From NCBI GenBank assembly GCA_958510875.1, contig OY294068.1:178901411-178965410 (forward strand): a stretch of 64,000 nucleotides of DNA, read 5' to 3'. Made by a program: the position numbers and the translations under genes. Every line of letters begins with the position of its first letter. Position 1 is the stretch's first letter. Below the pieces are notes generated by a model that saw only the letters and a program-made list of their open reading frames with translations, was not told the origin of the DNA and ran no database searches. This document shows positions 24,166 to 37,250 of this stretch, one piece after another. Source of the DNA: Endomychus coccineus. Lineage: Eukaryota; Arthropoda; Insecta; Coleoptera; Endomychidae.

Positions 24166-25800
24166 AACTGAAACGGTTTAAATGTAATGTGTTGACCCGT
24201 GGTCCTGGTGGAGGCATAGGAATAGAAATACACACTTATAAAAAGAGTAACACTTTACCTAACGTAGAGCTCGACGTCATTACGGACTTAATGTCTTGCT
24301 CTACGAAATAATAACAGTAGAAATACTAATGTACACGATGAGTTAAATGATACAATGATTTCTTGATAACAATTTATCTGCTTATGCTCTACTTATGATA
24401 TATATAATAATGTAATGTGATGTTATTGTTATTATGTCCTAGTTAATCTAGTCTTAGCATATACATCGATTCATCAATAACTACGTCGAGATACCTTGCT
24501 CTCTATGTCAAGGTTAGCTTGTGCCAAACAATACGTAACAGTGAATATATTGTTTGTGGGTCCGTTATGAGTTATCAACATATGCTTAATAACATTACTA
24601 ATAGAAATAAGGTCGCATTCTATGATTTGGGTATTTCAGGTAATCTCGTATAGGGATGGAAGATTCCTATACTACAGTGTGAATGATGAACATTAGAAAG
24701 AAGAACAATTCTGGTGTTACAAAAAATAGTCTGCAGCACTTGAAATGCAATCTAACATTTTCACTCGTTACACTATTTTATACAGACCTATTTTTTACTG
24801 TGCAATTACTGTAGTATATTGAAAAAAAAACGATTAATCAAATATAGTACGTGATAATGCAGCGTAATATTGGCATATCTGACATTTTATCATGTAGGAC
24901 TTCACAACAAATGAACAAACTGTACTTTATTTCACTCCTGGAATAGACGGAATTACATATCACTTATTCGTCAAACTGTAAGCAAATATCATTCGAATCT
25001 ACCATGCATTTTCAGAAAAAATACAAATTTCGTGAAATACGTTACTTTTGGCATATTGCTGAGCAAAATCGGCATTTCAGCGTTGCAGTTTATACCAGTA
25101 TGCCGAAGAAAAGTAATCACGATTTTATCGTTAAACAAATGGAAGTATACTTTCATGTCACGCTGTCACGAATCCTCGATCTTGAAAAATGTTTAATCTT
25201 ACAACAGATTCAAATGTATACACGACTTCGATATTGGTTCTAATTTCCGAGGATCTACATGTTGAAGAGCTATTGGAAGCTATTGACTGGTGTAGTGCAA
25301 CTGGAACTTATTCGTTTCATCATGGAATAGAGAGCTTTGTTCCATTTATGATAGGAAATTATGGTGAAATGCTGTTCGAACTATCAGCCAACTTGATTAA
25401 TGATGGAATAAATTAATTTTCCTGAGCCGTACATCTATGACATTGTCACTACTGATAACGACTGGAGTAATTAAAAATTTCATCGAAACGATAATTTAAT
25501 ACAAAGCTATTTTATGTTCCATTTTAGTCATCCGATAATCAAAGAGTAACGATTTCATCGATATACATTTGATTTTATCAGCTATCACCAACTTTTCTGT
25601 TAGGTCATATCCCCAAACTTTGAAATTTGATATCGTAGGGGAACGTCAAGAAATTCTATCAAAGTATATTGTTTGTTCAATCTATTTCTAGTGAAAGGGT
25701 TATTTTACACAAATTGGGATACTTAGAGAATTAAAAAGTGAGAAATGTGTGAATTTGTGGAAAAAAATTATTGAATAAAAAGAGTAATGAAACATGTTGC
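24166..25800. other. Intronic stretch without recognised features
   Basis: Open stretches of 70-80 residues occur at 25004-25243 and 25189-25416 (+). They resemble no known protein and lack splice support. No long repeats were seen. Confidence 0.45.
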
Positions 25801-25804
25801 TGAC

Positions 25805-26790
25805 TAATAGTCGGTATGACCTCCTCCACTTTGGAATAAAATGTTGACACATCTGTGCATTGGAATAATCAAGCGGTTTATAGTGTCTTGTGGAATATTG
25901 TTCCATTCCTCTACCGCCGCGACGACTTACTCATCTGCAGTCTGAGGTGGGTTGATTCGATTTTGTGAATGGCTCTACTTATGTAATCCCACATGTTTTC
26001 AATCGGATTCATATCTGGCGAGTTGGCTGGCCAATCCAATCCATTGATATGTCCTGCTTGAAGTGCGATGTGGTCGGGCGTTGTCTTCCATAAACACAAA
26101 ATTTTACGTTACGTTTGGGATAGATAATGAACGTAATAACCTGTTCGACGTAAATTTGTATGGTCATATTCTGTGGAATGTGAATTAATGGATTGCGGCG
26201 GTTAAACATTATTCCACCCAAAACATTACAGTACCCCCTTGATAGGGAGCAACTTCCTGGGGAAAATTAAGTCGCTGTTGACGACCTGGTTCTCTCCAGA
26301 CTCTTTGCCGATTGTCATCACTCACCAGTCCAATTCTGGTTTCATCTGTGAATAACACCCACCTGCACTGCTGCAAAAGCCAACCCCTGTGCTCTCGCGC
26401 CCATCAGAGACGGGCTGCACGATGTCTTGGAAGTAGAGTGGGGACCCGTAATGGTCTTCTAGCATGTAAATTTGCTTGATGGAGTCTTCTTCGAACTATG
26501 GGTGTCGAAACGTACGCTGAAAGTGGCTTCTGAGAGCTGAAGCTGAAGCTGTGCGGTGTCTGCGAGCATATTGCACCAAATAACGATCTTCCCTTTCGTT
26601 CGACACTCGAGGACGTCCACTACGTGGTCTGTATCCCACTGTATCGGATTCTTGGTACCTGTGAGCTATTCGCACAACAGATGATCTAGGAATGCCCAAC
26701 ATTTCCGAGATGATTAGAGTGCTCTCCATCGTGTAAGGTAGTTGTTGTTGCTCGATTAAACGCAGAAATTTCACGACCAGGCATGATAAT
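25805..26790 (-). pseudogene. Tc1-like transposase remnant
   Basis: The N-terminal HTH region lies at 26774-26496 and includes SRSGRP-type motif GYRPRSGRPRVS, a typical linker of Tc1 transposases. The C-terminal DDE block reads LDWPANSPDMNPIENMWDY near 26045-25990. The terminal part reads EEWNNIPQDTINRLI then RGGHT-like residues near 25900-25810. The middle needs frame changes, so the gene is broken. The expected catalytic Glu (PIENMW) is present. Terminal repeats were not identified. Confidence 0.88.
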
Positions 26791-27720
26791 CCAAAAAATC
26801 AAAAGAAATTATTACACTAGTCACTTGGTTGAATATGTTTCCACTGTCACTGCTGTCAAAACATTGATATTAAAGTCAGGATTCATTACTGACATCTCTT
26901 TTTTGTTTTTTTATACCTTAAATACATGTTACTTTTTATCACAGTAAGAAAAATAATCGGGCTAAATCGAATCATTTGATATATATGGGATCCAAGACTT
27001 TCGACGTTGTATGTATTTCCAAAAATCATATTACCGGAAATTTTACAACACTACATAAATATTGTCACGTGGCGAGTTTTACGATGTTGCAAATCATCCT
27101 ATACTTTTGGCACAAATTTGTCTACGGTTACAGGACTATATCCAAGTGAGATGTATTTATTATTGCGAAAATGGACCGGAAGATCTGGGATGGAATCCGA
27201 CAGAGCCAACATTGGTGTGAGGAGTCAATTCCGGATAATGTATAACAAAGTCTCCATTCGTTCTGTACGATATGAAACCATAGAGACATATCGCTACATT
27301 TAATTCACTGGGAGGAAGTCGAATCGGTTTTCCGTATATTTTACTAATGTCCTAATATCCGATGGGTATTGAATTACAGAAGTTCATATACAGAATAACT
27401 AAATTTAAAAGGTTTGTTCACAGGATTTCGTGATTTGAATTGTATTTTGTTAATGTCATGTCCTTAGGGGTTGTTCTAGAATTGTTCATGACTCTTATAT
27501 TTCAGCATTAATAGAATCTAGTAAATGGGTGGGTAAGTATGGAAAAATAGTGAATTAGGCCGATCTCATCGATTCCAATATAACTGCGTCATAATATAAC
27601 CTCATGGATGAGAAATACCATTCTATCCATAGACCTATTATCCTAAGCTAATAGGTCTATGATTCTATCATTAGTTTCCACCTCGGACGCTAAGGCAATA
27701 TGTCGCAGCGTTAAGAAACT
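26791..27720. other. Intronic stretch with one strong small hairpin
   Basis: Only the perfect 13-bp hairpin at 27628-27661 was noted. No gene was recognised. Confidence 0.5.
27628..27661. repeat. Perfect hairpin, 13-bp stem and 8-nt loop
   Basis: CATAGACCTATTA and TAATAGGTCTATG are exact inverse complements around TCCTAAGC. No T-run or gene context assigns a role. Confidence 0.8.
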
Positions 27721-27728
27721 CTGAATTT

Positions 27729-28030
27729 CGGCCATCCCTTAGATAAATACGCCATGGAATCACTTTCAACATGATAAATATATCCGGAATTGGAATCGAT
27801 AACGTATTGAGATCCCATAGAAAAAGTTCCACCAGTTACATAAACCTCTTGAAATTTTCGCATTTTCCCAAAACTTCATAAGGCCATCCCTTAGATAAAT
27901 ACGCGATGAAATCACTTCAAACTTGAATAATGTACCCGGAATTGTTATCGACAACGTTTTGAGATTCCATAGAAGTTCCGTCAGGTACATGAACCTCTCG
28001 AAATTTTCGCATGTTCCCTAATTTCTTAAG
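27729..28030 (+). repeat. Tandem duplication of about 151 bp
   Basis: Two adjacent copies begin GGCCATCCCTTAGATAAATA (near 27730 and 27882) and end near GAAATTTTCGCAT. The identity is roughly 85-90% by eye. No coding function is evident. Confidence 0.85.
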
Positions 28031-28555
28031 GGTTAAGTATCGCACCTCTACACAAGAAGTTTCTTACTCACTTCTTCACAGAAATATGAAAAGTTTCTGA
28101 TTCATAAGAACTTTATTGTAGCCGTTTTCAATAAGTTAGTTACGAACTTAAAAAAGAACAATAATTGAATAAAATTGAAAGACTAAAACTGTCGCAAAGA
28201 CCGACTACTTATTATTAATATGAAAAAATATCTAAGCCCAAGAATTCTTATATGCGATGAAAGTATAACTTTTGTTATTTCAGATATTTTGAAAGCTCAT
28301 CTTCAACAGATTGATTACTTCCTCCCATAAAACTTCCATTCAGCATGACTACTGGAACGATGAATTACGAAAATAAAGAGAAATGGACGTAAAAGCACTC
28401 TACTTATATACCTTAATATTTATTGAGTATGAATCAGAATATAGCATACTTACTTTAATCTCGAGAACTTATAATGATAATGCATTGGATGAATAACAAA
28501 CACATTTTAGTGTTAGCAGTCAATATACAGAGTTGAGGTTTCACTGGGTCGAACA

Positions 28556-29015
28556 TGTCTATCAGTTCCAGACAGCTGTTTCGTTATCTCATGAGCTCGT
28601 TACGGGAATGAGTAGGATGATGATGTCCATATTCGATCGATGTCCGCAAAAGGTATATAAACCTCATTCGGTGTTAGAACACCAAGTGTTCTAAACTCCG
28701 TCTACCAGAAGATAGATTTCTCACTGGAAGAATCATTCACAATGCTAAAGTAGATGTACCACAGGAATAATCATTAGCAATGCTCAGAAAGTTGTCATAC
28801 TAACAGAATCATAGAATCATTCACAATGGAATGTGAATGATTCTTTCACTTAAACATTTGTCTTCTGGTACTTGGCGTTTGGAACACTTGATGCTCTAAC
28901 ATTTTCAAATGTGGTTCCATTACCCATGGTGGAATTGGTCGAATAGTCACATCATCGTCCGACTCATTCTATCGAATAGCTCATGAGAGAGCGTAACAGC
29001 TGGATCTGATAGACG
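28556..29015. repeat. Long inverted repeat (foldback element) beside GPCR exon
   Basis: The left arm from TGTCTATCAG (28556) and the right arm ending CTGATAGACG (about 29015) are diverged inverted copies over about 200 bp each. They share ATCTCATGAGCT, GATGATGATGT, the TGTTAGA.CA.CAAGTGTTC block and ACCAGAAGA. A central exact stem, GAATCATTCACA/TGTGAATGATTC, sits near 28812-28842. The transcript of the GPCR gene could fold here. The element starts about 60 nt after the donor of the exon at 29076. Confidence 0.8.
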
Positions 29016-29075
29016 TATTGTCACTATTCAGTCTAGAGGAATCTCATAATGATAAGATAAATTAAAGTCACTTAC

Positions 29076-29301
29076 CTCAAGAAGGTAAGATGTTGTAGCG
29101 TTAACATTGTAATTAAGATAGTGCACCTCGGTATAAATACAGAGCGGAAAAGCGCTGATGAAAGAAACTGTCCACAAACAACAAATAACTTTAATCACCC
29201 TTGATAGTCCCGTCATTGTGTATGTAGATAAGGGATGGCAAATGGCCAAGTATCGCTCAGATGAAAAAGCAACTATAGTCAGTACAGAAGCATACGACGA
29301 C
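29076..29301 (-). CDS. Pyrokinin-receptor-like GPCR exon (TM3, ICL2, TM4, ECL2)
   Basis: This internal exon is 226 nt. Its acceptor TTCTTGTTCTAG ends at 29302 and its donor is GTAAGTGAC from 29075. It encodes the end of TM3 with SSYASVLTIVAF, the E/DRY-type motif SERYLAICHP, ICL2 with YTMTGLSRVIK, TM4 with LWTVSFISAFPL, and ECL2 with YTEVHYLNY. It starts with the third base of a codon and ends in phase 0, matching the exons at 37251 and 3668. ERY in place of DRY is normal for pyrokinin receptors. The downstream intron is 25.4 kb and full of transposons. A 460-bp foldback repeat begins about 60 bp beyond the donor. Confidence 0.92.
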
Positions 29302-32300
29302 CTAGAACAAGAAAATTCCATTAGTAGTCTATTTGATACAAATACAATTTCTATACATATCACAACATTCAATTTACCAAATAGAATCGTATCTGTATCA
29401 TTTACATTCATTAGTTAATTAACTTAGCAGGATTCTATTAATTAATAATTCAACATAAGAACTGATGACAGATATCAAACAAATAGGTACCTACTGCCTA
29501 TATCTTTTTAACCAACGGAATAGTTTATGTAGAATAATTATTCCCATCCTAGGGCATTCCACTAGAAATTAACTCACGTATGAATATAATATAAATACTT
29601 ACAATAGTGCTGAAATAAGCATTCATTTTAATTTGATCTTGATATGAGAGTATGATTCACTATTTATCTCTTTATGTCCGTAAGACTCAACATTTTATCG
29701 TTTGAGAAAGAATCAAATCTATCTAATATTCAGTATCTATTTATCCAGAAAGAATTACAAAAGCAACCATACATTGATGAATGAAATATTACATACCTAC
29801 TTATTCTAGAATGGTGAATATAAGTGAATATTTCAAAATAATTGTATTCAATAATCCGTGGATCATTGTGTGTTCTGAATAAAGTGCTTATTAAGACGGA
29901 GTGTAGTAGCTAACGAAGTCGTCTCTTGAATCGACTTATATGAAACGAAGTATGTCCCGGTGTAGGGTCAAATGGTAAATGCAATCCATTCAAAATTTTT
30001 ACACAAACTAGATATGATGCTTGAAATTTACTGACGTTGTAACATTTTGTACGTTATTAAAGTAATAATTAATGTCATTTATTATTCTGGCAACTATTTT
30101 CATATATTTAATTTTAGAAAGAGACAACCTCGACCTCTATAGTTTGATAGCTCAAGCTAAGTATGTCAATTTGGTAGCGGGTCACTACAGAAACCTTAAA
30201 TTGACGCATGCGTATCGCCACAACGGGCAAAGGTTGAATGCAGATGTAAAGGATGAATATCTTGAGTGTAACAGTGGACAAGGTAAGATCGATGAAAATC
30301 AATTTTGTTATTTCATTGTAATTCGCTAACTTGAAAGTTTATATAGTTATGGATAGATGTTATGATGATATATCGATCATTCTAATTACATAATATCAGT
30401 GTCATATTACCTCGCTTGAATGTAATTAAATGCAAAATCATATTTCTCTTTATCGTCTCTAAATAGAATGATAGACTTGTCGAGTAATAATCAAAATTGT
30501 TCATATCTTTTATTACGGCTGTTTGCTCAACCTATCAAGTGATCCACGTAGTTCATGGTATCCTTGAAATGACGTTCTTTATATTTTGATCTGGGTGAAC
30601 AGAAATGAAGCCACACTCCTCAGTTACTGCTTCATGAGAGTGAACTGATATTATTCGGACAGGTTAATCATTGAGAAACGACGAGATCATTTTTCTGAAT
30701 TTCATAACTCTAACCAGTAAATTAACAACTAAATATTTTCTCCCAGATTGCAATACTGTAATTTAATATATTTTATTTCTCTGCTCAACTAATTTCCTGT
30801 AATTCATTTATTCTCTTCAAGACTTTAATTCCTTCCTATAATTCTGAATATGCATTCTTCTGAGTAGATAACATAATCAGTGAGATTATTTTGATTGTTT
30901 CTACTGATTTAGTTATTTATCCCTCAAACTTGAAGCCAAGATACTGCTCGCATTGTCTGTATTCTAGGGTTTGAAAGATCGAGACGTCTCCTTCCTTTTT
31001 CCCGTACCGTGTCGTAGAACGAATTACTGATAGAGGTACTTTTTCAACCCTCATTCAAGTTCAAGGACGGTAAAATTTTTTACTTGGAATCAGCAAATTT
31101 TCATGACCAACTGCTTTGTAATATCTTTCCAAAATTGTGGTGCCAATTTCAAATTAACCTTTTTAACTCAAACTTTCAATCCAAAACTCATTTTTCCTTC
31201 ATAAAAATTAATGTTAATTCAATTGAATTTGATCAAGCTCTTAGAACTCAAAGTTGTTCCACTACAGATTTTCTACTAAATATGATTCTTTGTTGAATAA
31301 AGTTTTTTTTGTTTGTAAATCAATATAATTGTTCTCAATTATAATTCCCAACAAAAATAAACCAAATTGTTAAGTTGAAACTTTTCGTTTCCTCTAATAT
31401 ATTCATCAACATTTATCCACCTCATAATGCTGGAAATTCGTCATTGAGGACTCTTTCGTATCTTTTTGTAAAGCAGCTCATCAAGAATCGAAGGATACGT
31501 TTACTTACGAGCTCTGAGGTTAATTATTACCCTGAGCTAGTTGGGGTCATCAGAAACACAAAAAGTTCCTTCAAATCTTCACAACATGAAAATTCAATGT
31601 CGTACCCTGAGCCGTTTTCGCAATACTCGACGCTATTCGCTTTGTTTTGCCTACTGTTCTGTTCGCTAACTATCTGACGGATTGTGGAGAAAAGAATCGA
31701 GCTCGCGCAACCTGGCATACTGCAGCTCTCTCACTTCATCGGCTTATGCGGAAGACGGAGTGAGCTTAGCGAACGAAGTCTGTCTTCCGTTCAGCTCATA
31801 CGGTACATTGTTGGTTTCTACATAGCGGTTGAACGGTGACTCCAATTCTTAACCAGTTTTCGTGCTTTTAAATGTTTATCCATACCTTTGGTAGTGCTAA
31901 AGAATCGCGTTTTCCATCGGCTTGTGCGAAAGACGGAGTGAGCATAACGAACTGAGTCTTTCCTCCTTTCTTCTCATTCACTCACTCCGTCTCAACCCTA
32001 TGCGCAGTGTACTGACCGAAGTCCTAGTTGTATTATCATAGTATAATATGCATTTTATCCAAATATTCCTGAAGTGAATGTCTTTCAATTCTTTTCCAAT
32101 CTGTTATCACAACTCAGCTCAACACGTTTTCAAAAAACCCTACTTTGATTTTGAATTCTTGATCAATCTATCAATTTTTCAAAGGTCTCAAAAGGAAAAT
32201 ATTCATTATGTTTTTTCAATCACTACAGTTAATCTACACATACAGCTTGTATAGTATTATACCAACATTCAAATGAAATATCCAGGTTAGGTATAAACTT

Positions 32301-32920
32301 GAATGTATCGAACTTGCCTAGAAACCATAATGCGGAAGTAAACCATGTTGACGATAAGAAAGAAATGACGTCATAGCTATTAATTTGATCTTGAAACAAT
32401 TTCCCTGAATAAGTGCAGCGCTATATTCGTCAAACCAGAAATATTTCATTTTGACAGCTGGCAACACTGTCCAATGTTGCCTGATAAATTAGATTTTTTC
32501 CAAGGGACTCGACAGTTTGATTATTAGTTGTGAATCTAAATTCCAATAGCATTGAACTTCGATACAAATACAGTTCTTCTCAGGGCTATAATTATACCCA
32601 TACCATCATACTTTGGAGAGGAACGTGAGAATGGAGGGCCATATCTTTCTATCCCTGCCTTAAGAAACACAGTTGCTACAGTTGAGTTCGTGAACAGCCA
32701 ATGAGAAAGCAGGTAAAGGAAGCATCGGTACGTGCAACTTCAAGAAGAAAAGGCCAGCGTCAAGTTGCTCGATGGCATGTAAAATTTTCAAAATTCACTT
32801 CCGAATTTCGAGACGGAGGCAGGTTGCTCGACCGGAAACAACCTAATGAGCGTGAGTAAGGTAATTAACATTAGTACCTGCATTTATTACAGATGGAATA
32901 AATAATTTTTGTATCCCTTT
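29302..32920. other. Intronic stretch, AT-rich, with a short direct repeat near 31.7-31.9 kb
   Basis: No genes were recognised. Around 31738-31785 and 31917-31960 there are similar blocks (ATCGGCTT.TGCG.AAGACGGAGTGAGC then TAACGAA/TAGCGAACG). The family is unknown. Confidence 0.5.
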
Positions 32921-32924
32921 GAAA

Positions 32925-33590
32925 TTTAGTCAAAATTAAATCCAACAGCAGCTTATTCCTAAAATGAGTAGTTTTGGGATGTACGTGAAAGAAGGAAGCA
33001 GTAGCTAGTTGTGCGAAATAACAAGTTCTGACTTGATCATATCGCGAAATGTACGAAATGTCATCCAATTCAACTGACTAACCCTATGAAATTCAGTCAA
33101 AACTAAATCCAACAGCAACTTATTCCTAAGGTGAGTAGTTTTGAGGTTTACGTGAAAAAGGCAAACAGTAGGTAGTTGTGCGAAATAACAAGATCTGACT
33201 TGATCATATCTCGAAATGTGCGAAATGTCATCAAATTCAACTGAATAACCCTATACAATTTAGTCAACACTAAATCCAACAGCATCTTATTTCCAAAATG
33301 AGTAGTTTTGAAATGTACGTGAAAAAGACAAACAGTAGCTAGTTGTGCAAAATAACAACTTCTGACTTGATCATATCGCGAATTGTGCGAAATGTCATCA
33401 AATTTAACTGACTAACCCTTAAAACTTAGTCAAAATTAAATCCCGCAGCAGCTTATTACTAAAATGAGTAGTTTTGAGATGTACGTGAAGGAGGCAAAAA
33501 GTAGCTAGTTGTGGGAAATAACAAGTTCTGACTTGATCATACAGTGAAATGAACGAAATGTCATCAAATTTAAGTGACTAATTTGATCAA
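32925..33590 (+). repeat. Satellite-like array, four copies of a ~167-bp monomer
   Basis: GTCAAAA.TAAATCC-type starts occur at 32929, 33096, 33263 and 33429, giving periods of 167, 167 and 166 bp. Each unit contains CTTATT.CTAA.ATGAGTAG, ACGTGAA, GTAG.TAGTTGTG and TCTGACTTGATCATA. Copies differ by scattered substitutions. Confidence 0.92.
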
Positions 33591-33689
33591 TTCAAATGAA
33601 ACTGGCCGGCGCATGCTTTCTGGATTTAATTGTTTCATGATGAGCATTGTAAAGGCTATCGAATGAAACTATTTTCAAGGGGTTACCAT

Positions 33690-34565
33690 TCAGGCCAAAT
33701 TTTTGCTTATGCATTATGGGTCAAAAAATGGGTTCTTCCATATGTACATTTCTATACATTTTATGATGCCAGATCGTAATTTCATAATCCCGAAAAGTTA
33801 CCATATATACCAACATAGGCCTAAGCATATGATCTTCGTTCTAAGAAACGACCACTCCGATCAAAAAAAACCTTACGCAATGACTTGCGCTATAACCCAG
33901 AAGATTACCATTCGCGGCTTTTTCATAGATATCAGCTCTTGTACTATAAGTTATGTTCTTAAAAATTGGCACTATATTCCGATTGTGTATTGTCTCCTGC
34001 CAACTATTCAAACTACTCATAAAATTCTTTTTCAGATTATAATTGATATTTGTGAAGAAAGACAATTTCATTTCAAGCCGAAAACGGTCACTACAGATAC
34101 CTACTACTATACTACTAGTCACAATGCTGCCCCGAAATTTGGACTGAAGATCTAATGAAACGTGACTGCAGATTTCATCTCGGTCAATCTTGATGGCGAA
34201 AGAATTGGAATTAAGCAAGCGCTACAGAAAATTTGAAGTCGGCAAATAGCTACACCGATTCAAGCCGCGGTGAAGCCAGAGATTGCATCGTAAAGGATTT
34301 TTCGGCTGATTTAAAACAATGCAAAACATTTGTGAAATTTTTTTACTATTTGGTACAATTATATCAGTGAAACTACGGCTTTTCCTTCAAATATATGGGC
34401 AGAGCCTTCACTTTTGGCTAGCTCAACAAATGCGTGCGAAGCGTTTCATTCGCGTTTTAATGAATTGTTTCATTCCCCTCATCCAAAAATGTTTGTATTT
34501 ACTGAACAATTTGAAAAAATACAGTTAGATACACATATGAAATTAACAGCTATGACCTTGTGAAC
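33690..34565 (+). pseudogene. MULE-type transposase remnant
   Basis: An unbroken 150-codon stretch (33703-34155) ends with IVYCLLPTIQTTHKILF, DICEERQFHFKPKTVTTD and then HNAAPKFGLKI. This matches the layout of the MULE DDE domain, with VYCLLP, then a D/E-rich helix and the TTD-type catalytic block. The second part (about 34400-34550) reads NACEAFHSRFNEL then SPHPKMFVFTEQFEKIQLDT, the usual downstream block. Stops lie between, so the gene is not functional. No terminal repeats were identified. Confidence 0.75.
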
Positions 34566-35630
34566 AAATGTACAGCTTGGATATTTGTCAATCGATGTGT
34601 AGAATGGAAAATCATAAAAGTAATATGATTTCACATGCACAGTTGAGTTACTCAATCTGTGGTTTTTCATTATTCCAGTTTTTTCTCAATATTATCTGGG
34701 TGCTTTCCTATACCGTCTCCATAAAATGTCGAACCATCGAGCAACTCGGGGCCTATGTTTTGGGTGGAAGAAAACGGCAACAGGCTAAAAAGGTTCAGTT
34801 TAGTTTTATTCGAGAACATTGAAAGATTGGCCAGTTGAACAACACTGTGTCACATGCTGCTTTGGCGTCATTTCTTCCTCATACGCAACATAATGTGATA
34901 ATAATACATAATATAATTTGCCACTATACGTAGAATAACGCTAAAACCGGTACATTTTATGATTCGTTATTTTCCCCTTACCATTGATTCGTCGTAATAA
35001 AATTTTGTTGCAATTACTGCAACCGCTTTGGAACAAGCATAGTCGAATCAAATGAAAAGAGAATATCTAATACCTTCTCCATAAACGTTCTACTTGGAAC
35101 TGTACGTCTTTAGGGAAATTGAGTAACAGGGAGATACCCAATTTCCTGATTAAGGAAGGATATATTTTGAACGTATTTACTTCTTCCAGTTCAAATTGAA
35201 TTATAAATATATTCGACCTTTTGATGTAAAGAAATGGAATTATTATATTGGTTAAATGAGAAATGTTAAAAGGGAAGGAAAGTTATGTACCACTAATGGA
35301 TTGGATTCTTAAACTTGGATGGTTAAATCAGGTTAAGTAAATACGAGTATACACTGTGGATATTTCTATGCTTAATAGGAATTAGTCATAGATGAATGTT
35401 ATCCTACTAAAATATATGGTTCCAGATATGGTGGCTAAATTTCGATAAACATGTAGCGCTGCTGCTTCTCCATATTAAAACCTAAAGCTTTTCGGCACTC
35501 ATTTGGCGTGAAGAGGAATGAGAAGCAGTTGTGAGATTAATATAGGCCAAAATTTTGTAAATCCAAAACACTATATCCTCATCTTACTACGTTTCAAGTA
35601 TTTTGCCAGGCAAAAAGAGTATAAATACAC
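34566..35630. other. Intronic stretch without recognised features
   Basis: Nothing could be supported here on either strand. Confidence 0.45.
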
Positions 35631-35634
35631 ATTT

Positions 35635-36850
35635 AGAATAAACATACTTGGCAAAGAAGATTCAATGCCCAATTCATAGAACCTGAACTGTAGTTTTGTA
35701 GATCATCCAGAAGTTATCATCTTTGGAAGAGCGATTGCCTAAGTGGTGGTGAGAAGGTCACTTTGAAATGATTTCCGGGACATGGATCATGGAAGAAAAT
35801 TTAGCGGCAGTATTCTTGGCAAAGAAGACTTATTGTCCAATCGATGAAATTGAACCATAGTTTTGTGGATCAACCAGAAGTTATCATTAGTGAAAGAGAG
35901 AGATTGTCGGAGTAGTGGCGGAAGGTCACTTTGCAAAGATTACTGGGACACGAAACGTGGAAGAAATTTCAACGCCTAATATCCTTGGCGAAGGAGATTC
36001 AGTTTCCATTCCATAAGAACTGAACTGGAGTAGTGTGGATCATCCAGAAGTTATCATTCTTGGAAGAGAGAATGTTGGAGTGGTGGTGAAAAGGTCACTT
36101 CGCAATGAGTACCGGGACACAAAACATGGAAGAAAATGTAACGGCAATATCTTCAGTAAAGAAGATTCTGTGTTCAATTGATAAGATTAAACCATAGTTT
36201 TGTGGATCATCCAGAAGTTATCATTCGTGGAAGAGAGAGATTGCCGGAGTGGTGGTGAAAGATCACTTTGCAATGAGTACCGCGACACTAAAGTTGAAAG
36301 AAAATTCAACGGCTAACATTCTTGCCAAAGAAGATTCAGGGTCCAACTCATAAAACCTGATTTGGAGTAGTGTGGATCATCCAGAAGCTATCGTTCTTGG
36401 AAGAGAGATTTTCGAAGTGGTGGTGAAATGTCACTTTGCAAGGGGTACCGAGATACAGAGCTAGGAAGAACATTTAACGACTAATATTCTTGCCAAAGAA
36501 GATTCAGTGTCCAACTCATAAAACGTGGACTGTGGTTTTCTGGATCCTCCAGAAGTCATCATTCGTGGAAGAGAGAGAGATTGTCGGAGTGGTGGTGAAA
36601 ATGTCACTTCAATAAGAGTACTGGGACACGACACGTGGCAGAAATTCGAACGGCAATATTCTTGGCAAAGAAGATTCAGTATCCAATTTTCAAAACCTGA
36701 ACTGAAATTGTGTAGATCATCCAGAACTTATCATTCGTGGAAAAGAGAGATATTGTCGAAGTGTCACTTTGTAATGAGTAACGTGAAACGTGAAAGAAGA
36801 TTCAGTGTCCAATTGATAGAACCTAAGCTGTAGATCATCGAGAAGTTATC
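35635..36850 (+). repeat. Satellite-like array, seven copies of a ~168-bp monomer
   Basis: The block ATCATCCAGAAGTTATCAT recurs with its CATCCAG core near 35704, 35871, 36051, 36208, 36378, 36546 and 36718. Spacing is 157-180 bp, averaging about 169. Each unit also has TTGGCAAAGAAGATTCA, GAGTGGTGGTGAAA and GTCACTTTGCAA. The last copy is partial. Its sequence is unrelated to the array at 32.9 kb although the monomer length is the same. Confidence 0.93.
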
Positions 36851-37250
36851 AGGGAACAAGGATCAGAAAATAAGAAATATAATGAAAATCTACTACCTAC
36901 TTCATTCGTTAACTTCATTTTTCCCATTTAAACCTGCTGCGTATCAGATCAAAATTTCAAATTACGTCTATATTTTGTTACTATTCATTCAAAATATTAT
37001 CATTCAACAGCAACATATGATTAATTTGAAATATAATATTTCAAGTAGTTTTCCCCTAAGAATTTAGGAAGAACTGAATAATAAAATGTGAAACACAATC
37101 AAAGTGTAATAATATGAAAAATTGATGGCCAATTATTTATGCCTGCATATCTTAAGAGATTTATTACTTTTGTTTCAGGTAAAGTAAAAGTTCCGATGAT
37201 TAACGATGCAAATAAGATACCTATTAATTCAATAGATACGGGAAACTTAC
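36851..37250. other. Intronic stretch next to the TM2/TM3 exon
   Basis: No additional features were seen. The donor GTAAGT of the exon lies at 37250-37245. Confidence 0.5.

Noticed and set aside
32925..33590. CRISPR-like array
   Set aside because: Monomers of about 167 bp are similar along their whole length, with no spacers. This is a eukaryotic tandem repeat.
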